Shown here: positions 48,275-59,354 of the stretch, piece after piece
How positions within the stretch are numbered: the stretch's first letter is position 1
Layout: each line of letters begins with the position of its first letter
Assembly (NCBI GenBank): GCA_947561395.2
Contig: OX387182.1
Location: 48,477,949 to 48,541,948 of the forward strand
Reading direction: 5' to 3'
Origin: Buxus sempervirens
Taxonomy: Eukaryota > Streptophyta > Magnoliopsida > Buxales > Buxaceae
DNA: 64,000 bases
Program-made: the position numbers and the translations under genes
The notes under the pieces: model-generated
The model's database searches: none
Told to the model about the DNA's origin: nothing
The model's input: the letters and a program-made list of their open reading frames with translations, nothing else

Positions 48275-50620
48275 TGTAAAACCCCAGTTTTGAGTAGAAA
48301 AAATAATAATAATATTAATAATTGTAAATAAAATAATATATATATATATATATATGGACACATGGATTTATTGATAGGTTTAATAAAAAATTTCTTTATT
48401 ACTGGAGATTGTGGTCATTAGTTGGCAAAGAAAATAAGGTAGAATATTATTACGTAATTAATTGCAAACTTAAAAATATTGTAGTAACTAGGGAAATAGC
48501 AAATAAGTAATCCGGTTAAACTCAAGTTGAATGAGGGGTAGATATGGAATCCTGAGGGTTAATTAAACACCTGGGGTGAATTAGGTTAAACCTTGCGACG
48601 TCTATAAATAGATAACTAATATAAAATTTTCGGAGATTGGAAGATTGGGGAAAAGTTGTTGCCCTGTAATTAGGGCGGTGGCCGAACAGCTTGGGTCTCG
48701 AGAGGACTCCATCAAAATGGCTGGAAGCTAGAAGAAGATCCTCAATACCGATGAGTGGCATAGTTTTAAAACTGAGGTTTTGTGTTTATTCGTGAGTTTA
48801 TTCTGATGCATGAGTGCTTTTCTGAGTTTCTGGAAGAACTTCGTCCGAGCATGAGTTTATTTATAACTGAATGATGATAAATAGAAAATATGTTTAGATT
48901 AATTTCAAAACTAGTTGAATGTGTTCTGGGGAGATTAGGAGACTAAAGAAATGGTTACAGACCGAAAAAGATCGGCCAGAGTTGGAGATCTGGAAATAAC
49001 AGAGAGTCGAAAAATACAGTGAGTATCCGCTCAATTGGCGCTCACTTGCGCCGACTTCGGGTAGTGAGCGCAAGATACATTCTTCCTATCCGCCGAGCTT
49101 GCGCTTAGTTCGCGCTCACTTAAATATTATTCGCTCTTCTCGCGCGAACCTCACGCTCATCTCACGCTCGCTTCGCGCTGAGCTCGCGCTCACTTGAATT
49201 TAAGTAGGCGCATACCCCATTTTCGACCATCGACCTATCCGCCGACCTCGCGCCTAGCGCAAGAGGTCAGCGCATGGTCTAATAAGCTTGCCGAATTGTA
49301 TTTTTGACTAAACCAAACTGGTTTTGATGATTTGAGGGTTCAACCACTTAACCAATCACTTGTTTGGGACTTTAGAACCAATATTACCTATTCAATTAAT
49401 AGGAGAAAATTTAGTGGAAATTCTTAGAGGCTTCCAAGGCAAATTTTAGGTTATTTGTAAGTGATGTACTGGGTACCAAACACTAGGAGTTCCTAGTTAG
49501 TTTCCTCTTTGTTTTATACACTGTACTTGGTTGAGAATTTATTAAATCCTGGTTTTGCTTGTTGGAAAATTCTGAATGTATTGTAAAGATTTTCTTGGTG
49601 TGAGTAACTGAGTTTTATTTCAAATTGGCATGTGCTACGAATTTGGGAAAATACTGAAAGTACTTGAGGTATCGTCTGGTCCAGAGGGACATGTGGTGAA
49701 CTATACTGAGTTATACATGATGTGGCATGCATTGTTTTATTTTGATGTCGGAATTGAGATTATACGATGATTTACTGTTTTGGTTTAGCTTGTCCTGGAT
49801 CCAGAGTCTAAGCTTAGTGGTGTGATGCTTTTATTTTATTGGAGTAATGGCATGGCCATAGAGTGTTGCCACGACTAGTGTAGAGCAGCCAGAAACCCTG
49901 AGTAGGCCTGGTTGTCAATGTCGAAACCCTGAGTAGGCCGGCATTGGATGACGAAACCCTCAGTAGGTCGTCATTTCAGAGTATTTGAAACCCTGAGTAG
50001 GCGAGAACTGTGTACATGGAGGTGTGGAGGTCGTTCTGGCATGTTGATTAACCAATCAAATATTTGCATGACATTGACCAATGGGGGATTTATTTTATTT
50101 ATCTGGTTTAGATATCATTGGATTGTAGTGGAATTTGATTTTCTCGGGACATGGATATAATGATATTGTTTCTTTGAAACCGATTGGAATTTTGTTGACA
50201 AAGGTATTCCGATTTTAAATACGTACAGTTTAATTTATTTTTCTATACCCTTGTGTCAAATAAGTTACTAAGGGTTTCACAGGTTCCATCGGGCTATTTC
50301 CTGCTTTCTCATGTGATTATTCGACCATAATTTACAACTGGTAAAATTGTATTTTCGCATGCATGTGCTGCTCGTTGCGATATTCGTATCTCATTCTTTT
50401 GTTTCTGTTTGTTTTTCAGATGCGTATGGAGAGCCAATATTGCGGGTTGTGTATTGGGCCAAGTGAGTTATTATTTTGGGGTTATTGTAGCACACTCTGT
50501 TTCGTAATAATATTGACTTCATGTTTTTTTTTTACTCTGGTAGTGCGATCCTGCTATTTATAATAACCTCTGGAGACGAGTTACGGGTTTTTCCTTGTGA
50601 CTCGGATCTGGGGCATTACA
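48275..50620 (+). mobile_element. Solo LTR, family 1, 2,346 bp, target duplication CAGAG
   Basis: Starts TGTAAAACCCCAG and ends ATCTGGGGCATTACA, with exact CAGAG at 48270-48274 and 50621-50625. TATAAATAG is at 48603-48611. The donor motif is altered (GATGAGTGGCA near 48750 in place of GTAAGTAGCA). CpG-rich 'cgcgctcactt' motifs lie at 49020-49270, the GAAACCCTGAGTAGG repeat at 49890-50010, and acceptor TTTTTCAG ends at 50419. Inserted in the outer family 2 LTR. Confidence 0.92.
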
Positions 50621-50625
50621 CAGAG

Positions 50626-50886
50626 TGAACTCACAGGGGTTTAAATGCCTCTTTGCAGGCTTAAAAGGCCTCTTTCATGGGGGTTTCAAACTTGGAGTTG
50701 AATCTCTGCTCATGTATAACCAAGAGACCTCAAACAAGGGTCTTAGATACCCTTTTTTGGGGAGAATAAGATAGAAGGCCAAAAGGCCTAACTCTCACTC
50801 CATCTGGCAACTCATCCATGTGCACATATTGGATCATTATAGACAAACATATTAGTTAAGTAAAACAAAGAGAAAGATGCATGAAA
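50626..50886 (-). other. Segment of the outer family 2 LTR between two insertions
   Basis: No gene. Content resembles the GGGGTCTC/GAGACC-containing part of the 43049 copy (near 44820-44860). Confidence 0.55.
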
Positions 50887-51580
50887 TCACCTATATTATT
50901 TACATGATCCCAATGGTCAAAAAGAAAAGATAAAAAAAAAATCAAACATGCTTATGAAGATGCGATGAAAATATCAAAGATGATCTAAAGAGTGTGTGAG
51001 CTAGTGTACTAAAGAAGTTCATGCTTAATCCGCAAGCAAGCTAATACACATACATGCCTATCATGTTGATTCCTTTAAGAAACAAGGCAATAAGTAAGAT
51101 AAAGTGTATATGTGGGAGAGGATCACTTCTACCTATGCATGATTATGAAAGAAAACTATCAAATATATCAAGAAACGCCTGTTAGCATGTCATTTTTGCA
51201 CCCCAAAAAATGCAGAAAATAAAAACCCTAATTTCACCTATATTATTTACATGATCCCAATGGTCAAAAAGAAAAGATAAAAAAAAAATCAAACATGCTT
51301 ATGAAGATGCGATGAAAATATCAAAGATGATCTAAAGAGTGTGTGAGCTAGTGTACTAAAGAAGTTCATGCTTAATCTGCAAGCAAGCTAATACACATAC
51401 ATGCCTATCATGTTGATTCCTTTAAGAAACAAGGCAATAAGTAAGATAAAGTGTATATGTGGGAGAGGATCACTTCTACCTATGCATGATTATGAAAGAA
51501 AACTATCAAATATATCAAGAAACACCTGTCAGCATGTCATTTTTGCACCCCAAAAAATGCAGAAAATAAAAACCCTAATT
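50887..51580. repeat. 347-bp tandem duplication across an LTR junction, two copies
   Basis: Copies 50887-51233 and 51234-51580 differ at only about three positions seen by eye (CCGCAAGC/CTGCAAGC, ACGCC/ACACC, TGTTAGC/TGTCAGC). Each copy contains the end of the outer LTR segment plus the first ~54 bases of the inserted LTR, so the duplication happened after that insertion. Confidence 0.93.
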
Positions 51581-52195
51581 AAAAAGTCAAACCTAAGGGG
51601 TCAAAAAGTTGACTTTTTATCTGATGCAAATTGACCACCAAACTTCATACCATTGGAAAGAGGATTCCGATATGGTTCTAGCGACACCAAGTTTGTCCAA
51701 ATTGGAGTCCAGATGAAGAAGTTGTGAGTTGGTCAAAACTGGGAATAGCAGAAATCAACTTTTTCCTAACCCCCAAATCAGCTATCTGATCTGGCCCCAG
51801 CAGAAAGAGCACTTCGACACGATTCCAACACAACTAAATTTGCTGGAATCGGGGTCCCGGATAAGAAATTATGAGCAAAACCGACTCCCGGAGAGCAGGT
51901 TTGACTTTCTGCCAAAATTTAATTCGGCGGCTCAATTTTGTCACGACAGATAGAGATTTCCAACACGATTCCAACGCAACTAAGTTTGCTGGAATCGGAT
52001 TCCGGATGAAGAAGTTATGGGCTGGTCAAACCTGGAAATAAAAGAAATTGGCTTTCTGTTAAACCCCAGATCAGCCACCCAAACTTACGTTAGCAAAAAG
52101 AGCATCTTGACACGCTTCGAACGCAATTGAATTTTCTGGAATCGTAGTCCCGGATTGAAAGATATGAGCAAAACTGACTCCGGGGTAGCAGTTTT

Positions 52196-54517
52196 TGTGA
52201 GACACGGGAAAAATCACCGGGATGATTTCCTCCTCCGTCAACACACGGACTCAACGTAAAATTGGGAGAGTCGCCACCATTCAGAATTTTGAGGTGAGAA
52301 TGGACACCAAAAGATTAAAGATAAGCAAAAATAGCTAAAAGGCCAATTCTAGAGTAAAAATAACTCTACTTGAAAATCAAATCCAGAGATGGATAAGGGG
52401 ATTAGATTATGAACGGGGAAAGGTGTTAGGCATCCCCATTCATCCACACAAGGTGGTTGCCAAGTGTTTGTTCATGCAACAAATGAGAAAGCTTGCTAAA
52501 ATCATTGAAAACATTGGAAAAGGACAAGTGTATGATATATTCACACGAAGATCCAAATGGATTCCAGATCTTCTCTTATGTCAATATCATTTCTGAAATG
52601 TCACAAAAAGGATAAAAATCCAAGCAAAAGAGTGCACAAAGCCAAGTTGAATCAAATCCGGAAAATTCGGTGAAAAGTAATGCTATTTGTCTTGAAATCA
52701 TTCAAATCCAATTTTAAATTGAACCAAACCAAATCCATTTGAGAGATTATGGTAAATAATAGTCTCATGCAAAATTTCACCCCATTCCGATTAAAATCCT
52801 AGGAGTTATGCTCCTTTAAAGTTGCTGCCGGGGAAAATCAAAAGTGATAAGCATGCAAGTTTGGAAAATCACCTAGAAAAATCCACTCCATAAAAATCCA
52901 CGAAATTTGGTGTGATTGAAGTCTGTATGGCCATCTTTCGAACGAAACTAGCCTCATACAAAAATTCATTCGGATGTGCCTTGGGTGGTCTCCCGAACAG
53001 GCCCCGAAGATCACAGATTTACCCAGAAAAGTACTGATGAGCAGTTCTGAGTAAATCTGTTACCAATAATACAAATGGAGTCAAAAAATTATGAAACCAA
53101 CTGGATTTGAAAATAGACTCATAAAGGAGTCCCCAGAAATAAAAATCACTTGGATCGGATTTAAAACGAACACATGGCGCTCCATCGAAGTGACAAGTTC
53201 TGTATTTGAACCTGAACTGTTCAATCAACTTCGACAGAGAGGTGTTAAAACTCCACTTGATAGAAATTAATGAAACTTGGTGGAAATAAACTAGACAGCC
53301 TCACCTTTCTCATGGTTCTAGAGTCACTCCAAAATTCATCCGGACGATGAAGTTACGAGTGTCCAAAGTAAGGGTATACTTGCTGTCAAGTTAAGCCCTT
53401 TTTGGAGAAAAACAACTCAAAACTGTGACAAAGTGTGTGTGATTCGTGCAAGATGAATCCAAATCTTTTAAAAACCTTTTAAAAGCATTTCAGAATTGAT
53501 TGAGGCCGTTTATTTCAGATTTATCACAATAAATGTAATAAACCCAAAATATGAGCCTATCCCGCCAAAACGGGTGCAATGTATGTGTAAGTGGAAATCA
53601 TTCAAGAACAATATAACAACATAGCATGCATTCATATTCATTCAAAATAGGGTTCTAAAAACAACCTAGGGTTCCGTTCCATTATCGTTTCCCTTAGTTC
53701 TCTCTCCCCGTTAAACACGGTTCTTCAAGATAATATTGGGGTACTTTGAATATGAAACGGGTTTCAAAGATTCAAAAGGCTTTATTCTAAATAGGTTCTA
53801 GTACTAGGGTCAATCCCTAGTCTCGTTTCTCCTAGATCCCGCCTTCACGTTTTACGGCTAGGGGGAGTCTCGAGATACTTTTAGTCGGGGAAGGATTTTC
53901 ATACACACAAAAAGGCCTTATTCTACAGAAAGGTAGAAGAAGAGATCTAGAAATGTAAAGACAAAAAATAAAAAAGAGGTTTGAGGCTTACTTGGGTTCT
54001 GGAAGCACTTCCGCAACGGTTTCCCTCTTCTCTTGGAGCTCTTCTTGGCAAGAATTCAAGGCAAGAGTTTGTGGCTATTTGCTTAAGGAGGAGCCTCCTA
54101 TTTATAGGCAAAGGTTAGGGTTAGGGTTGGTGAGAATGGTAGACACAACATAATGTCTATAGCCCACCAACCTTAACCTTAAGGCTATTTCCGAGATTTT
54201 CACTCATTTAATGAGGGATATGATGGTAAAAGTGAAAAGCTCTCGGAAAACCCTAATTTTGAGCAAAACTTATGTATCCGGCATATCAGGCCGGATACAC
54301 AAGGGCCTTAAGGTATCCGGTATATAATACCGGATACACTAAAGTCTTCTTGTATCCGGTATGTTCCACCGGATACACAGAGGAGTACTTGTATCCGGCC
54401 TGAGTTGCCGGATATAGGTAAAAACTTATTTTCTTCAATTTTTGTGCTGGCTTTCAAGGAGATAATGATTTTTGATGATTATTGATCATTTTGATAGTGC
54501 AATTTGGGGTGTCTACA
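52196..54517 (-). mobile_element. Solo LTR, family 2, 2,322 bp, target duplication GTTTT
   Basis: Sense is minus: starts TGTAGACACCCC at 54517 and ends CGGGTGATTTTTCCCGTGTC and TCACA at 52196. Exact GTTTT at 52191-52195 and 54518-54522. It carries the GTATCCGG/CCGGATAC palindromes (54268-54420), TATAAATAG (54107-54099), donor AAG|TAAG-type (GT at 53991-53990), several ~100-130 bp direct repeats around 52680-53390, and the terminal GAGTCGCCACC block (plus-strand view 52265-52275). Confidence 0.9.
54268..54420. repeat. Palindrome array GTATCCGG...CCGGATAC in the 52196-54517 LTR
   Basis: Four hairpins with CCGGNNNNNNNNCCGG cores and TGTATCC flanks, placed upstream of the TATA box in LTR sense, the same place as in the 43049 copy. 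Loops differ (CATATCAGG, TATATAATA, TATGTTCCA, CCTGAGTTG). Confidence 0.88.
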
Positions 54518-57500
54518 GTTTTGCACTTCTGCTAAAAGCTCGAATTTGTTGCCAAACTCTAGCTTAGTGGATAGATAATTTCAATCCGATTCCAACGCCA
54601 CTAAGTTTACTGAAATCGGACACCAGATGAAAGAGTTATCGCAAGTCAAAAAACTCGCAGAACTGCTCACGTGGCAAAAAGGACATTAAATAAAAAATCT
54701 AAGAATATAATAATATTATTTTGAAAAATATCTAATTAAAAGATTTAAGATAATTAAAAATAAAATAAAATAAGGAATTCTCGCATGTGGAGAATCCTTC
54801 AAACATAATAACTAAGGATAAAGAGGGGCAAAGTTGGAATAGAGTAAGTTTAAAAAAATAAAAAAAATAAAAAAATCTATAAAAGATCACATGGGATAAG
54901 ATCACATGGAAAGAATGCGGACTTGAACAAAAACTTTAGTTCACTTTTGTATCTTTTAGGTTTAATCTCATCTTTTATTTTATTTTGGGTTCACTTTTTG
55001 ATTTCTTTTTAAAAAAAGGGGGCTACAGCCCCATTATGATTTTTTGGCTATTCGGCCTTGCTATCAGAGGACCTCTCCCACTCTCCTTTTTCTCTCTAGC
55101 TTGCTGGCGCCCTTTAGTTCTTGTCTTCCCCACTCTTGTCCGACCTCTCCTTGACTCCAACTCACCTAATCTCTCATAAACCACTCCAAGTCTTCCCTAT
55201 TCCTTTTCTTCTTCATTTCTAACCAAAAGTACTTATTTGGTGCTACTTGGAAATTTGAAGAAAGAGGCTTTGAAGTGCTGTTGGTGCACTCCAAAGACTT
55301 CAACATTTCTAAAGAAATTGCAAGAACCCAAGGTGAGCTTCTTCTCACTTTTTATTTGACATATTTGGATATGGGAAGAATATGAATAATTTTATTTTTT
55401 TTCATGTCATATATTTACTGTTTTTCTTTTACTATGACATATGAGTTCATGTCATGTTTGGTTTGTGTTAATTTTCATGAGTGAATGACTCCATGGTAAA
55501 AGGGAAAAGCATCCGATAAGTTAAAGGGAGGAAGAGAGATTTTATTGGTTGGTTCCAAGGGTCATAGGACTGCTGTAGGGCCACTGTTTCTTTTTTTGTT
55601 TTGTTGCTATTGGTCTATTTTCCTTAAAAGAGGAGTGTGTTCCTCTTATACCTTATTCCTATCTCATGTAACTGTCATGTAACCCCCTTCTCTTCCCTTC
55701 TTTAGGTACTCTCCTTTTAAGTTAAATGAGTGCATTAGGCTTGAATAATCATGTTGAATATCATATATGGAGCATGTTGGATTATATATTTTAATTTCAC
55801 ATGCATGTGATTTGGCTGTCGTGGTAAGCATATCTGATATCTCCCCATCATCCTTCATCATTCTAAGCATGTGTATTGCTTTTAGGACCATGTAAGTATC
55901 TCCTTTGTCTACTGTTTTTATGTGATTCGTCATGATCCTTGTTACTTTCTAGCTACTGATTTTGGCCTCATGAAGCCACCTTTATTTGACTTTGTACATG
56001 TTCTACTTGCATGCCTATTTCTTCTCTTAGTAGAAGCATATGTAGGTGTTTGTGTTAACTATAGTTTAGTGTGGTTTTGAATAAATATAAAATCTGTTTC
56101 TAGTTTTTTCATGTTGGCACAATAAACACACACACACTTATAGGTGTGAAATATTCCCATTAAGGTAAGTTACATGTTATTACTTACTTTAGGATCCTGA
56201 GGATGAGATGCTATTGTCTTGGAATCATAAAAAATGATGTTTTATCGACTACTTTTACATGCTTCACCATGGTTCTATTTTATGTTAGCTGCGGATTTTT
56301 TCATCACGTGAAGCCACTCCATGTCGCTTCATACACATTCTATAAGCATGTTTTGCTTTTTAATTTATTAGGAACATATTTGGTTGCTCTGAGTATGACA
56401 CTGTTTAGTAGAGTTTGCATGCATGGGAATCTAATTTTGATTCTTAGTTAGCTATTAGTATGCTTCTTGGTTTGATATTTTCTCATGTATATGAAGGTTT
56501 GTTCTTTTGAGAGCAAAGGAACTAAAGTAGGGATACTCAGATCCCTACTCATTCTTTGTTTTGGTTTGGAAAGGGAGGATACACCCTTGATCTCCCTATA
56601 TGCTTTTGATTTTGAAAACCCCAAAAAAAGAAGCAAGATGGTTTCATCCGGACCACTGTGGGCCCTCACAGACATTGAACATGCCCATAAGTATCAAGAA
56701 CCAGTTTTCTGTTAAAAAATGGAAAAAAGTATTTTCGGCTATGCCGTATATCTTGTTTAGCAAAAATGAAATTTAGGATACATTAAAAACTTAATAAAAA
56801 TCAGATTTTTGAATATTTGCTGATTTATTGAATTGTTTTAAACCAACCGGGTGAACCAACAGGGTTTCTGGGTCAACCGGAAACTCGAAATGGGACTTGG
56901 ACTCTCTATCCCAGCTTGATTCACTGGTGGGCCTTCCAACGAGGCCCATCCAGCCCAAGAGCATTTTTGAACTTAAATAAGATAATTAAAATGATTTAAA
57001 TGGGCCAAACCCTTTGAGGCCCATCAAAAAGCCCAAAATTGATACATGAAGGCTTAGTTTAGAAATGGTTTGGCCAAGACCAAGGGCCTGGGCTTGTCAG
57101 GCCCACTAAGCCCATCAACCTAGTTAAGAAGGGTCCGACACCATAATTTCATCAAATCTTAGACCACCCGGTCCAAGTCTAGGCTATGGGCCCCACGCCC
57201 AAGGCCTAGCCCATTTCGGAAATTAAACAATATAAATTAAAATAAGTCATTTGGCAACCATGGTGTGGCCCAATAGGCCCATCGAACCATTCAGACCAAC
57301 ATTACATAAAACTTAACTTAAATCCCACTTAAACCCTAAGTTAAAAATAACCAAACTAACCAAAGCCCAAAGGGCCTTTTAGGCTTAGTCAAGGCCCATT
57401 AAGGGACATGTGGGCCGAGCCCGGTCCACCAAGGTATCCGTGGACCTTCCAACGGGGTCCACCCAACCTGACCCAAGTCACTTAAATAATTAAGATAAAA

Positions 57501-58488
57501 TAAAATAAATGGGACTACACCTACAGAAAGGTCCCCATTCAGACTTAATCAAAATATATGCTGGAATAGGACTGGGTGAGTTTAGAATTGACTCGATAAC
57601 TAGGAAAACCTGAGGGACCCGTCAACCGACGGGGCGGATCGGGGTGTCTTCGGACTTCCTCGGACTGTAACTGAGAGCTTCGCCGGAATCTCGAAAAACC
57701 GCAGACCAACTAAATTAGACAAACCTAGGCACCCAGGTGTCTGCCTGCACCCCATCAGGCGATGGCGACTCCTTTTTTCCCAATTTACCCTTCGGAGGTA
57801 CGCACATGCGAAAAACCCTACCTGTGCGCCTCGTCGTGCGATTTCACCACGCACAACACCAAATATGATAAATGAAGGGAGAGGGAGTGAAGAAAGTTAA
57901 GGATACAATGGATTTTAAAAGGGGAACAAACCCCTCTTTAAATGGAAGATAAACCAACAATAAAAAAAATGATCTAAAGTGATCGACAATGGACTTTTTA
58001 TATTGAACAAGAGCCCTCCTCCTCCCATCCTTTCGTATGAGGGGTCCCCCTTACCATGGGGACCCTCATGGCATGCAAAAGGAGCAAACGACACGGGTAT
58101 CAACAAGTAAACATTAACATAGACAGAAAAAATTCAATTATATTAACTTGATCTTGACATATGTGAAACAAAAGACTAGCAAAAACCTCACCTTGGCTTT
58201 ACCTTGTCTTCTTGATCGTGTGATGGTCCCCTTGGTGTTCAAACAACAGCTTAGAGTCCCTTTGTTGCTCCAAAAGACAACCTCCTTCAATCTTTTTGTA
58301 ATGGATGTGGGAGAAAAGGGAAGGGTATCGGGTATAGAGGGGTATTTTGGGCATAAAAGAGGGTTTGGATGAGTGAGTGGAGCTTCAAAAAGGGGTCACA
58401 AGTCGTTGAAGGGGTAGGGGGCGACAGGGCTGGGAGAAGCCTTGCAAACAATGGCGGGTGGATGCCTATTTATGGGCAAAATTTTCGT

Positions 58489-58700
58489 GACCGCATTTCT
58501 AGTGCGGTCATGCCTCGACTGCATTTGAAATGCGGTCATGCCTTGACCGCATTTGAAATGCGGTCGAGCTGCCTATGTGCACAAAATCTCCGCGTATCTG
58601 CCAGCTGTCGCTAGATGTCGATACGGATAAGATTCGACCGCATTTCAAAAGTAGTTTGGCTTCAAGTGCGGTCTAGGCCAAACCGCATTTGAAATGCAGT
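58489..58700. repeat. Palindrome array GACCGCAT...ATGCGGTC, U3 set
   Basis: Hairpins at 58489-58509, 58517-58537 and 58545-58565 (arms GACCGCATTT and AAATGCGGTC, the last perfect), then more separated arms to about 58700. Same place in the LTR as the unrelated GTATCCGG arrays of sister copies. Confidence 0.92.
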
Positions 58701-59354
58701 CACGCACATTTTTTAAATGCTGGATTTGAAATCCTTTATCCAATTTGGTTTTGGGGCAAGATTTGTTCCAATTTTTTTTGATTATTTTAATAAAAAATCA
58801 AGATATTCTTTTATAAAAAAGATTATTTAAATTCCGATATTTATCTGCTGCAATTTTTTCTGCTCTTTTGCCACGCGGGCAGCTTTTCCAAAACTTTAAC
58901 TGGCCATAACTCTTTCATCCGATGTCCGATTTCAGCAAACTTAGTGTCGTTGGAATCAGCTCGGAATTATCTATCCACTGAGCTAGAGTATGACTACAAA
59001 TTCTAATTTTTAGCAGAAAATCAATTTCTGTTCCCCATAAGGTTTGACCAGTTCATAACTTCTTCATCCGGACTCCGATTTGAGCAAACTCAGTTGTGAT
59101 GGAGCCATGTTGGAATTTCCTATCCAATGAGAATGAGTTTAGTGGTCAATTTGCACCTAATCAAAAATTCAATTTTTGGCCCCCTCAGGGTTTGACTTTT
59201 TAGATCCGAATTTCATTTTCTGCACTTTTTGAGGTGCAAAAATCAGGTGTCTACACTCCTTTACATAACACATTGATTAGGTCGCTTGACACATTGCTCA
59301 AGCAATGTGTTGGGTGCCCCATATACCAAAGAGTTTGAATGGGTACTTAACCTA

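Larger units (their letters stand above)
51527..57855 (+). mobile_element. Solo LTR, family 2, target duplication ACACC, with a nested LTR
   Basis: Starts TGTCAGCATGTCATTTTTGC and ends TTTCACCACGCACA, with exact ACACC at 51522-51526 and 57856-57860. Without the nested 52196-54517 element and its duplication it is about 4.0 kb. U3 has four to five ~150-bp repeats with CGATTCCAACRCAACTAA. TATAAAAG is at 54878-54885. Donor AAG|GTGAG (GT at 55333) follows, then a long AT-rich middle (55350-56820), a GGGCCT/AGGCCC-rich block (56880-57480), and terminal GGCGATGGCGACTCC (57764-57778). No retroelement genes; ORFs in it have no recognised domain. Confidence 0.85.
47278..59255 (-). mobile_element. Outer family 2 LTR of the nest, interrupted twice
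   Basis: Sense is minus: starts TGTAGACACCTG at 59255 and ends GGTGCGCACA at 47278. Pieces are 47278-48274, 50626-51526 and 57861-59255. It carries GACCGCAT/ATGCGGTC hairpins on both sides of the inner insertion (48030-48150 and 58489-58700), which supports joining the pieces. There is a CCATAAATAGG TATA-like box near 58470 and a donor AAG|GTGAG (GT at 58191-58190). Target duplication is weak (CCCCC at 47273-47277 against CTCCT at 59256-59260, both changes C/T). Confidence 0.72.
39359..59354 (-). mobile_element. Host family 1 LTR of the nest, in pieces, running out of the window
   Basis: The minus-strand LTR 3' end TGTAACGCCCTGG (plus-strand view) starts at 39359. Its pieces are 39359-39408, 42441-43048, 46238-47277 and 59261-59354, separated by inserted LTRs. 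Read in order they follow the family 1 layout: terminal block; TTTTCAG acceptor (AG = 42614-42613); GAGTACACGGAGG repeats (46380-46800); then a palindrome array (GACACATTGCT/AGCAATGTG near 47243-47265 and again at 59287-59309). Its 5' end is not reached because another LTR inserts at 59355. Confidence 0.75.
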
